DNA of 64,000 nucleotides from Bacteroides uniformis (GTDB taxonomy: Bacteria; Bacteroidota; Bacteroidia; Bacteroidales; Bacteroidaceae), in assembly GCF_025147485.1 (NCBI RefSeq), contig NZ_CP102263.1, positions 248,001 through 312,000 of the forward strand, read 5' to 3'. Position 1 is the first letter of the stretch, and the number at the start of each line of letters is the position of its first letter. The position numbers were made by a program, and so were the translations under genes. The notes under the pieces were generated by a model that made no database searches, was not told the origin of the DNA, and worked only from the letters and a program-made list of their open reading frames with translations. Below are positions 52,540 through 60,032 of the stretch, one piece after another.

Positions 52540-52650
52540 ATGATTAGTGGACGATGATTAATGATTAATGATTAATTTTGCGGACGATTAATGAATGTAG
52601 GACGAATAATCAGCCACCAACCATTAATCACTTAACCATTAATCATTATC
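52540..52650. repeat. Clustered ATTAAT direct and inverted repeats
   Basis: ATGATTAATGATTAATGATT (52554-52573) contains three direct copies of the 7-mer ATGATTA. Inverted versions, CCATTAATCA and CCATTAATCATTA, follow at 52621-52649. The whole could fold back on itself. It lies in the gap between the divergent mdh gene and the coiled-coil gene, ending 6 nt before the latter's start. Confidence 0.6.
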
Positions 52651-52654
52651 AAAA

Positions 52655-53533
52655 ATGGCAGTTAAGAAGAATACACTTCTCATCGTGGCAGGCAGCCTCC
52701 TTATCTTATTATTAATAGGAGTTACCATTCTGCTGATTTCCGAAAAGCAAACCAACAAGGAACTGGTGATGGAATTCAATCTGGATAAAGAAGACCTTGA
52801 AAATCAATACACAGACTTCGCCAGACAATATGACGAACTGAAGTTGACAGTCTCCAACGACTCCCTCTCCGTACTCTTGGAGCAGGAACAATTGAAGACC
52901 CAACGTTTATTGGAAGAACTCCGCACCGTGAAGAGCAGCAATGCCACCGAGATACGCCGTCTGAAGAAGGAACTGGCCTCTCTCCGCAAAGTCATGATAG
53001 GCTATATCAACCAGATTGACTCGCTAAACCGCCTGACTGCTCAACAGAAGGAAATCATAGCCGATGTCACCAAGAAGTACAACGCCGCTTCCCGGCAAAT
53101 CAGCAACTTGTCCGAAGAGAAGAAGAACCTTACCAAGACCGTGACACTTGCCGCCCAACTGGACGCCACCAACATCTCTGTGCAGCCCACAAACAAACGC
53201 GGCAAGACTGCCAAGAAGGTGAAAGACATCGTGAAGTTCAAAATAAACTTCTCCATCGTGAAAAACATCACTGCAGAGACCGGCGAACGTACCCTCTACA
53301 TCCGCATCACCAAACCGGACAATGACGTGCTGACCAAAAGTTCCTCGAACACCTTCCCATACGAGAACCGGGAACTGGTATATTCCATCAAGAAGTATAT
53401 AGAATACAACGGAGAAGAGCAAGCCGTCACCGTATATTGGGATGTAGAAGAATACCTCTATGCAGGCACCTACCGCGTAGACATTTTTGCTGACGGTACC
53501 CTTATCGGTTCGCAATCATTCAGCTTGAATTAA
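52655..53533 (+). CDS. Membrane-anchored coiled-coil protein of unknown function
   Basis: The 292-aa protein has one N-terminal membrane segment (about residues 8-28, LLIVAGSLLILLLIGVTILL), a long coiled coil (about 35-160, with heptad-like L/I/E/K pattern) and a C-terminal beta-rich domain of about 110 aa (VKFKINFSIVKNITAETGER ... YAGTYRVDIFADGTLIGSQ). No family was recognised. The layout suggests a protein anchored in the inner membrane with a periplasmic coiled coil. Confidence 0.8.
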   Translation: MAVKKNTLLIVAGSLLILLLIGVTILLISEKQTNKELVMEFNLDKEDLENQYTDFARQYDELKLTVSNDSLSVLLEQEQLKTQRLLEELRTVKSSNATEIRRLKKELASLRKVMIGYINQIDSLNRLTAQQKEIIADVTKKYNAASRQISNLSEEKKNLTKTVTLAAQLDATNISVQPTNKRGKTAKKVKDIVKFKINFSIVKNITAETGERTLYIRITKPDNDVLTKSSSNTFPYENRELVYSIKKYIEYNGEEQAVTVYWDVEEYLYAGTYRVDIFADGTLIGSQSFSLN

Positions 53534-53553
53534 TACAAAAAAATCTAAATTAT

Positions 53554-53584
53554 TTTGCAATATCATTGAAAGCCTATACATTTG
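53554..53584 (+). promoter_or_regulatory. Consensus Bacteroides promoter of the export operon
   Basis: TTTG (53554-53557) and TACATTTG (53577-53584) are separated by 19 nt, the expected -33/-7 layout. The TolC-like start codon lies about 70 nt downstream. Confidence 0.75.
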
Positions 53585-53654
53585 CATCGTTGTTTATGCA
53601 ATTATTGTTGCTGTATAAACTACAGATTCATCACCTTAATTAATGTATAGCCCA

Positions 53655-55121
53655 ATGAAAAAGTTCTTCTGTTTCATCTGTTTGGCATACCTATCCTTCC
53701 CCATGAAGGCCCAGGAAGCATTAAGCTTGGATAGTTGCCGTGCATTGGCAATCTCCAACAACAAAGAACTGCTGATAAGCCAGGAAAAAATCAACGCCGC
53801 CCACTATCAAAGGAAAGCGGCATTTACTAATTACCTTCCCAACATTTCGGCCAGCGGCGGATATATGCGCAGTCAAAAAGAGTTGTCCATCCTCAGCGAC
53901 GCTCAGAAAGGAGCCTTGTCCGGATTGGGTACAAGTCTCAGCGGACCGTTACAGCAGGCTGCCCAAGTTATCGCACAGCTTCATCCAGAACTGGCAGGCC
54001 AATTGCCGGCTTTAGGACAAAGCCTGGTAGGTGCCCTCGACGGTGCAGGCCAATCCTTGGTTGACGCCTTTCGTACAGACACCCGCAACATGTATGCGGG
54101 CGCACTGACCTTGACCCAACCCCTATATATGGGCGGCAAGATACGTGCCTACAACAAAATTACCAAATACGCCGAAGAGCTGGCCCGCCAGCAGCACAAC
54201 ACCGGTATGCAGGAAGTAATTCTGAGTACAGACCAGGCATATTGGCAGGTAGTGTCCCTTGCCCATAAAAAGAAGCTGGCAGAAGGTTATCTGAAACTAC
54301 TGCAGAAGCTCGACAGCGACGTTGACAAAATGATTGCCGAAGGCGTTGCCACCAAAGCAGACGGACTCTCCATCAAAGTAAAAGTGAATGAGGCCGAAAT
54401 GACCCTGACCAAAGTAACCGATGGCCTGAGCCTTGCCCGGATGCTGCTGTGCCAATTGTGTGGTCTCGACCTTTCCACTCCCGTCATGCTCACAGACGAA
54501 CAGAAGGAAGACCTGGCTCCCACTACTCCGGAAAACGGTGCCATCGACATCAACAATGTTTATGCTACCCGTCCCGAAGTGCGTAGCCTGGAACTTGCCA
54601 CGCAGATTTATAAGCAGAAAGTAAATGTCACCCGTTCGGAATATCTTCCTTCCATAGCACTAATGGGCAGCTATATGGCAACCAACCCTTCCGTCTTCAA
54701 CAGTTTCGAGAAAAAGTTCAAGGGGATGTGGAATGTGGGTGTCATGGTGTCGGTACCCATCTGGCACTGGGGCGAAGGCATCTATAAAGTAAAAGCAGCC
54801 AAATCGGAAGCACGCATCGCCCAATACCAGTTGGATGACGCCAAAGAAAAGATAGAGCTGCAGGTCAACCAGTCGGCTTTCCAAGTGAACGAAGCTGCCA
54901 AGAAACTGACCATGGCCGAAAAGAACCTGGAAAAAGCCAACGAGAACCTGAGATACGCCACACTTGGCTTTGAGGAAGGCGTTATACCTGCCAGCAATGT
55001 GCTCGAAGCGCACACCGCATGGCTTTCTGCCCAATCGGAAAAGATAGACGCACAGATTGACGTAAAACTGACGGAAATCTATCTGAGAAAGGCAACGGGG
55101 GAATTGACAATTGATAATTGA
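53655..55121 (+). CDS. TolC-family outer-membrane efflux protein
   Basis: The 488-aa protein has a signal peptide (MKKFFCFICLAYLSFPMKAQ) and two TolC/OEP repeats with long helices (SLDSCRALAISNNKELLISQEK; ELQVNQSAFQVNEAAKKLTMAEK with FEEGVIPASNVLEAHTAWLS). It forms the outer-membrane channel of a tripartite exporter. The middle Gly/Leu/Gln-rich segment (about 80-130, GLGTSLSGPLQQAAQ) is an insertion not usual in TolC. ATG at 53655 fits the signal peptide better than the one at 53643. Confidence 0.92.
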   Translation: MKKFFCFICLAYLSFPMKAQEALSLDSCRALAISNNKELLISQEKINAAHYQRKAAFTNYLPNISASGGYMRSQKELSILSDAQKGALSGLGTSLSGPLQQAAQVIAQLHPELAGQLPALGQSLVGALDGAGQSLVDAFRTDTRNMYAGALTLTQPLYMGGKIRAYNKITKYAEELARQQHNTGMQEVILSTDQAYWQVVSLAHKKKLAEGYLKLLQKLDSDVDKMIAEGVATKADGLSIKVKVNEAEMTLTKVTDGLSLARMLLCQLCGLDLSTPVMLTDEQKEDLAPTTPENGAIDINNVYATRPEVRSLELATQIYKQKVNVTRSEYLPSIALMGSYMATNPSVFNSFEKKFKGMWNVGVMVSVPIWHWGEGIYKVKAAKSEARIAQYQLDDAKEKIELQVNQSAFQVNEAAKKLTMAEKNLEKANENLRYATLGFEEGVIPASNVLEAHTAWLSAQSEKIDAQIDVKLTEIYLRKATGELTIDN

Positions 55122-55166
55122 TAGTTTCTTCAATCGTAAATAGTAAACAGTCAAATAGTAAATAAT

Positions 55167-56156
55167 ATGTTGGATACAAAATCACAAAACAGTAACATGT
55201 TGTTGGCATTCCTCACGCTGACGGGAGTGATTGCCATCGTTGCCCTTGTAGGTTTCTTCATGTTGCGTAAAGGGCCGGAAATTGTGCAAGGACAAGCAGA
55301 AGTAACGGAGTATCGAGTATCGAGCAAAGTGCCGGGACGTATTCTGGAATTTCGTGTAAAAGAGGGACAAAGCGTACAAGCCGGAGACACCCTTGCCATT
55401 TTGGAGGCTCCGGACGTGCAGGCCAAACTGGAACAAGCACGCGCCGCCGAATCGGCAGCCCAAGCCCAGAACGAAAAAGCTCTAAAAGGCGCCCGTCGGG
55501 AACAGATACAAGCTGCCTATGAAATGTGGCAAAAGGCACTGGCCGGACTGGAGATTGCCGAAAAATCCTACACGCGTGTGAAGAACCTGCACGACCAAGG
55601 CGTGATGTCTACACAAAAGCTTGACGAAGTTACCGCCCAACGCAATGCAGCCCGGGCTACGGAGAAAGCCGCCAAAGCCCAGTATGATATGGCCAAGAAC
55701 GGTGCGGAACGCGAGGACAAAGCCGCTGCCGCTGCCTTGGTGGAACGTGCCAAAGGAGCTGTGGCCGAAGTTGAATCGTACATCAAGGAAACTTACCTGA
55801 TTGCACAGACTGCCGGTGAGGTATCCGAGATATTCCCCAAAGTAGGCGAGCTCGTGGGCACGGGTGCTCCCATTATGAACATCGCCATTCTGGACGATAT
55901 GTGGATAACCTTCAATGTACGCGAGGACTTGCTGCAAGGGTTGGGTATGAATACCGAATTCGAGGCGTTCATCCCTGCACTCGATAAGAATATCCGCCTG
56001 AAAGTGTACTATATGAAAGACCTCGGCACATATGCCGCCTGGAAAGCGACCAAGACTACCGGCCAGTTCGACCTGAAAACATTCGAAGTAAAAGCCGCTC
56101 CGCAAGAGAAGGTGGAAGGACTGCGTCCGGGAATGAGTGTTGTATTGAAGAAGTAA
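55167..56156 (+). CDS. HlyD/EmrA-type periplasmic adaptor protein
   Basis: The 329-aa protein has one N-terminal membrane anchor (about 12-33), a biotinyl-lipoyl-like half (KVPGRILEFRVKEGQSVQAGDTLAILEAP), a coiled-coil hairpin (about 85-210) and the second lipoyl half with IAQTAGEVSEIFPKVGELVG, then a beta-barrel. It bridges the ABC-2 permeases and the TolC-like channel. It begins 45 nt after the TolC stop. Confidence 0.93.
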   Translation: MLDTKSQNSNMLLAFLTLTGVIAIVALVGFFMLRKGPEIVQGQAEVTEYRVSSKVPGRILEFRVKEGQSVQAGDTLAILEAPDVQAKLEQARAAESAAQAQNEKALKGARREQIQAAYEMWQKALAGLEIAEKSYTRVKNLHDQGVMSTQKLDEVTAQRNAARATEKAAKAQYDMAKNGAEREDKAAAAALVERAKGAVAEVESYIKETYLIAQTAGEVSEIFPKVGELVGTGAPIMNIAILDDMWITFNVREDLLQGLGMNTEFEAFIPALDKNIRLKVYYMKDLGTYAAWKATKTTGQFDLKTFEVKAAPQEKVEGLRPGMSVVLKK

Positions 56157-56180
56157 AGGAGTTATGAGTTATTGGAGAGG

Positions 56181-57362
56181 ATGATGGAAAGAAATAAGAA
56201 ACATACGGCTTTGTGGAATGTAGCAAGACGCGAATGCCGCCGTCTTGTTTCCCGCCCGCTCTATCTGTTCTGTATGGTGATAGCACCGTTGTTCTGCTAC
56301 ATATTCTTCACCACGCTGATGGACTCCGGGCTTCCTACGGACATGCCCGTAGGTGTGGTGGACCAAGACATGAGTGCCACTTCACGCCAGCTGATACGTA
56401 ACTTGGACGCTTTTGAGCAGACAGCCGTCGTCGCCCGCTACCCTACCATCAACGAAGCCCGTACCGCCATGCAGCGCGGAGAGATTTACGGTTTCTTCTA
56501 CATTCCCGAAGGTACCTCTGCCAAAGCGCAGGCCGGACGGCAGCCCAAACTCTCTTTCTATACAAACAATACCCTGCTCATCGCAGGTTCACTCCTCTTC
56601 AAGGACATGAAGATGATGAGCGAATTGGCATCCGGTGCCGCAGCACGTAGCACCCTATATGCCAAAGGAGCTACCGAGGAACAAGCGATGGCCTTCCTCC
56701 AACCCATCGTCATAGATACGCATCCACTCAATAACCCGTGGCTGAACTACTCCGTATATCTGTGCAACACCTTTGCACCGGGCGTATTGATGCTGCTTAT
56801 CTTCATGGTAACCGTCTATTCCATCGGAGTCGAGATAAAAGACCGCACCGCCCGCGAATGGCTGCGCATGGGCAACAACTCCATCTGGATTTCCCTTGCC
56901 GGCAAACTGCTGCCGCATACCGCCATCTTCTTCCTGATGGGAATATTATATAATGTATACCTCTACGGTTTCCTCCATTTTCCCTGCAACAGCGGCATCC
57001 TGCCGATGCTGCTTGCCACTCTTTGCCTGGTGCTGGCATCGCAAGGCATGGGAATATTGATGATAGGAACCCTGCCTACCCTGCGTCTGGGACTCAGTTT
57101 CGCTTCCCTATGGGGCGTACTCTCTTTCTCCATGTGCGGATTGTCATTCCCCGCCATGGGCATGCACCCCGTATTGCAGGCATTGGCAAATCTGTTCCCC
57201 CTGCGCCACTATTTCCTGATTTATGTGGACCAGGCACTGAATGGATACCCCATGATTTACTCGTGGGTCAACTACGTAGCGCTGCTTATTTTCATGATGC
57301 TCCCGTTCCTTATAGCCCATAGGCTGAAAGGAGCGTTGGTTTACTATAAATACATGCCCTAA
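56181..57362 (+). CDS. ABC-2 type transporter permease 1
   Basis: The 393-aa protein has an N-terminal membrane segment (about 22-44, LYLFCMVIAPLFCYIFFTTL), a large periplasmic domain (PVGVVDQDMSATSRQLIRNL and GEIYGFFYIPEGTSAKAQAG) and five C-terminal membrane segments, as in YhhJ/YbhR-type ABC-2 permeases. GGAGAGG directly precedes the ATG at 56181. The stop overlaps the start of the next permease by 1 nt. No ATPase gene is in the operon, so the nucleotide-binding subunit must be encoded elsewhere. Confidence 0.9.
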   Translation: MMERNKKHTALWNVARRECRRLVSRPLYLFCMVIAPLFCYIFFTTLMDSGLPTDMPVGVVDQDMSATSRQLIRNLDAFEQTAVVARYPTINEARTAMQRGEIYGFFYIPEGTSAKAQAGRQPKLSFYTNNTLLIAGSLLFKDMKMMSELASGAAARSTLYAKGATEEQAMAFLQPIVIDTHPLNNPWLNYSVYLCNTFAPGVLMLLIFMVTVYSIGVEIKDRTAREWLRMGNNSIWISLAGKLLPHTAIFFLMGILYNVYLYGFLHFPCNSGILPMLLATLCLVLASQGMGILMIGTLPTLRLGLSFASLWGVLSFSMCGLSFPAMGMHPVLQALANLFPLRHYFLIYVDQALNGYPMIYSWVNYVALLIFMMLPFLIAHRLKGALVYYKYMP

Positions 57363-58600
57363 TGAAAGACCTGACGTTCAGACAGAAAGTGATACAAGGC
57401 ATTCATGACTTGTTCTATATATGGAAACGGGAATTCGGCACCACCTTCCGCGACCAGGGCGTGCTCATCTTCTTCGTGCTCGTTCCGTTGGTCTATCCGT
57501 TGATATACGCTTTCATCTATACCAACGAAACTATCCACGAAGTGCCCACTGTCGTGGTGGATGACTCACGCTCCTCGTTGAGCCGCGAATACCTGCGGAA
57601 AGTGGACTCCAGTCCCGAAGTGAGCCTCGTGAGCTACTGCGCTGATATGGAAGAAGCCAAACTGATGTTGAAGGACCGCAGGGCATACGGTATTATCTAC
57701 ATCCCCTCCACCTTCAGCGACGACATTGTACGCGGTAAGCAAACGCAGGTCAGCATCTTCTGCGACATGAGCGGACTGCTGTATTACAAAGCCTTGCTGA
57801 CTGCCAACACCAACGTGTCGCTTGCCATGAACGCAGACATCAAAGTGGAGCGAAGCGCCAATACCACCGACCGCCAGGACGAGATTACCGCCTACCCGAT
57901 AGAGTATGAGGATGTCGCCCTCTATAATCCAACCAACGGATTTGCCGCTTTCCTGATTCCGGCAGTATTGGTATTGATTATCCAGCAAACGCTGCTACTC
58001 GGCATCGGCTTGTCTGCCGGGACGGCACGCGAACAGAACCGCTTCCGCGACCTGGTGCCTATCAACCGCCACTACAACGGCACACTACGCATTGTGATGG
58101 GAAAAGGGCTGAGCTACTTCATGGTATATTCACTGGTATCGGTATATATACTGTGTGTGGTTCCATGGCTTTTCAGCCTCAACCAAATAGCGATACCCGG
58201 TGTCCTGACTCTGTTCACCCTGCCCTACCTGGCCGCTTGTATTTTCTTTGCCATGACAGCATCCATTGCCATCCGCAACCGCGAAACGTGCATGCTGCTG
58301 TTCGTGTTCACCTCCGTGCCGCTGCTGTTCCTCTCCGGCATTTCATGGCCGGGAGCTGCTATGCCCGCTTTCTGGAAGTACTTCTCGTACATCTTCCCTT
58401 CTACCTTCGGCATCAACGGCTACGTACGCATCAACAGCATGGGAGCCACACTCAATGAAGTCTCTTTCGAGTACCAAGCACTATGGATACAAACGGGCTT
58501 CTACTTCATCACCACGTGCCTGGTATATCGCTGGCAGATATTGCAGAGCAGGAAACATGTGATTGAAGAGTATAAGAAGCATAAGAGTATAGAAGCGTAA
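57362..58600 (+). CDS. ABC-2 type transporter permease 2
   Basis: The 412-aa protein has the same layout as permease 1: a first membrane segment (about 36-58, GVLIFFVLVPLVYPLIYAFI), a periplasmic domain (EVPTVVVDDSRSSLSREYLR, RRAYGIIYIPSTFSDDIVRG) and a cluster of C-terminal membrane segments with FLSGISWPGAAMPAFWKYFS. It is translationally coupled to permease 1 (TAATG). The two probably form a heterodimer that exports a hydrophobic compound or drug. It is followed by the AACA/TGTT repeat array. Confidence 0.9.
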   Translation: MKDLTFRQKVIQGIHDLFYIWKREFGTTFRDQGVLIFFVLVPLVYPLIYAFIYTNETIHEVPTVVVDDSRSSLSREYLRKVDSSPEVSLVSYCADMEEAKLMLKDRRAYGIIYIPSTFSDDIVRGKQTQVSIFCDMSGLLYYKALLTANTNVSLAMNADIKVERSANTTDRQDEITAYPIEYEDVALYNPTNGFAAFLIPAVLVLIIQQTLLLGIGLSAGTAREQNRFRDLVPINRHYNGTLRIVMGKGLSYFMVYSLVSVYILCVVPWLFSLNQIAIPGVLTLFTLPYLAACIFFAMTASIAIRNRETCMLLFVFTSVPLLFLSGISWPGAAMPAFWKYFSYIFPSTFGINGYVRINSMGATLNEVSFEYQALWIQTGFYFITTCLVYRWQILQSRKHVIEEYKKHKSIEA

Positions 58601-58767
58601 CACATTGTTCCAAGCCTACGAAACAAAGTGTTCACATGCGTTTGAACACTTTGTTTCAGCGTATCAGAACAATTTGTTCCAATATATAAAAACAGTTTGT
58701 TCGCCATATTGAAACAGTCTGTTCCCTTATAGGAAACAGACTGTTTTGTTAAAGGAAACAAATAGTT
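58599..58767. repeat. Eight tandem palindromes AACA-N3-TGTT with a 22-23 nt period
   Basis: AACA half-sites start at 58599, 58622, 58645, 58668, 58691, 58713, 58735 and 58757. Each is followed after 3 nt by TGTT (AGTT in the last), usually extended to GAAACA/TGTTC. The spacing is 23, 23, 23, 23, 22, 22 and 22 nt. Copies 2 and 3 also form a perfect 15-nt inverted repeat (58620-58634 with 58643-58657), and copies 6 and 7 nearly so. It fills the gap between two convergent genes. Confidence 0.85.
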
Positions 58768-58818
58768 GCCCTACAGCATCGGCAAGGCAGCAAACAGACA
58801 AACGGTTGTAATACCTAA

Positions 58819-59886
58819 TTACGGTCGCACGTGTTTCTCCAATATCGGGTAAAGTATCTCAGCATACCTCATAAAGCCCAAATCGGTAAAATGAATGCCG
58901 TCTACTGTAGCCTCCCCGTCGTGGCCGATGATGTCACGGGAAGCAAGGAAATAGATGTTTTTCTCTCCACGTTGCTTCAAAGAACGGAAAAAGGCATTCA
59001 ATGTCTCATTCTTGTCCTTTACCTCCTTGGCAATCCTGGTGTCAAAAGGAGAGTGGGTAAAGAGAGGGTCTTCCACGAAAAGGACAGGCGTATCGGGATG
59101 CTTGCTGCGGATGATGGTATAGAATTTGTCAGCACGCTCCTTCATCTGCTCCACAGTGGCATTGGGTACGAAGTCAAGGACAAACATGGAAGCATCTACG
59201 CCAGCTATGACATCAGCAATCTCCAAATCGAGCAAGGCATTGCCACTAAAGCCCAGATTGATACACTCGCGATTGAGCCAACGTTCCAGAATATTGGTAT
59301 GTGCCATACCCGGACGAGAAGCACAACCACCCTGCAAGATACTGGTACCATAGAACACCACCGGTTTCTCGCGTTGCGGCAAGTCCACTGCCGGTTGAGT
59401 AATCTCGGCAAGAGAATCCACTCCGATAGAAAGTGAAGTAACCCCGTCATATAAAGAAAGGTACAAGAGATATTCACGCTCCTCAGGCAACATATTACTT
59501 ACAATAGTCGCCTTGTTGACTTTGCCCTGCGGACGCCCGCTACCGGCAAATATCCACTTACCGTCTTGCAAGCAGTAGAGGTCGAGGCCTTTAATGCCGG
59601 TCGGTGTCATGTGGTTCATACTCATATTGTTCCTTACTTCCCATTTGGCGGAAATGCTTGTAGAGTTGGAACGGAAGCGCACGGCGAGTCCGGCACTGTT
59701 GCGGCCTAAGTCCCACAATGGCTTGCGGGAGATGTTCTGCAGAGAGTCCGGCAGACGCTCATAGCGGGTAAGGGTAGATTCTGTTGCTTTGCCCAGAAGG
59801 GGGAAGGTGGAAGCATCATGATAAACAGTCTGGGCATTGGCAACAGCGGCCAACAACAAGCCCATCAGAAGAATTCGGATTCTCAT
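58819..59886 (-). CDS. SGNH/GDSL-type esterase, secreted
   Basis: The 355-aa protein has a signal peptide (MRIRILLMGLLLAAVANAQ), an N-terminal beta-sandwich (about 20-165, LWDLGRNSAGLAVRFRSNST) and an SGNH hydrolase domain. Block I with the nucleophile Ser is VVFYGTSILQGG, the Asn block is NLGFSGNALLDLEI, and D-x-x-H is DGIHFTDLGF. The layout is like carbohydrate esterases of the acetyl-xylan esterase type. The substrate is unknown. A -7 box TATCTTTG lies on the minus strand at 59927-59920. Confidence 0.9.
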   Translation of the reverse strand: MRIRILLMGLLLAAVANAQTVYHDASTFPLLGKATESTLTRYERLPDSLQNISRKPLWDLGRNSAGLAVRFRSNSTSISAKWEVRNNMSMNHMTPTGIKGLDLYCLQDGKWIFAGSGRPQGKVNKATIVSNMLPEEREYLLYLSLYDGVTSLSIGVDSLAEITQPAVDLPQREKPVVFYGTSILQGGCASRPGMAHTNILERWLNRECINLGFSGNALLDLEIADVIAGVDASMFVLDFVPNATVEQMKERADKFYTIIRSKHPDTPVLFVEDPLFTHSPFDTRIAKEVKDKNETLNAFFRSLKQRGEKNIYFLASRDIIGHDGEATVDGIHFTDLGFMRYAEILYPILEKHVRP

Positions 59887-59919
59887 ATGACAAGATATTA
59901 AGTGTTAAGTATTATGTGG

Positions 59920-59927
59920 CAAAGATA
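59920..59927 (-). promoter_or_regulatory. -7 box of the SGNH esterase gene
   Basis: The minus strand reads TATCTTTG, an exact TAnnTTTG match 34 nt before the start codon. Confidence 0.6.
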
Positions 59928-59986
59928 CAAGGTTTCTTTGAAAAATGAAGAAATAGGAGCATTTTACATCAATTAACTCCCACATG

Positions 59987-60017
59987 CTTGTTTCTTTACG
60001 AAACATTCGTAATTTCG
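59987..60017 (+). promoter_or_regulatory. Promoter with candidate BlaI operator ahead of the thioredoxin gene
   Basis: CTTG (59987-59990) and TAATTTCG (60010-60017) stand 19 nt apart as -33/-7. Between and partly over them lies the palindrome TTACGAAACATTCGTAA (59996-60012). The same palindrome with two changes stands ahead of the blaI-like gene at 63779-63795, and even the upstream ATTAACTC is shared. Confidence 0.65.
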
Positions 60018-60032
60018 CAAAAAACAATCCAT

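Noticed and set aside
58599-58767. CRISPR array
   Set aside because: The repeated core is only 11 nt with a 22-23 nt period, so no room for spacers exists, and no cas gene is nearby.
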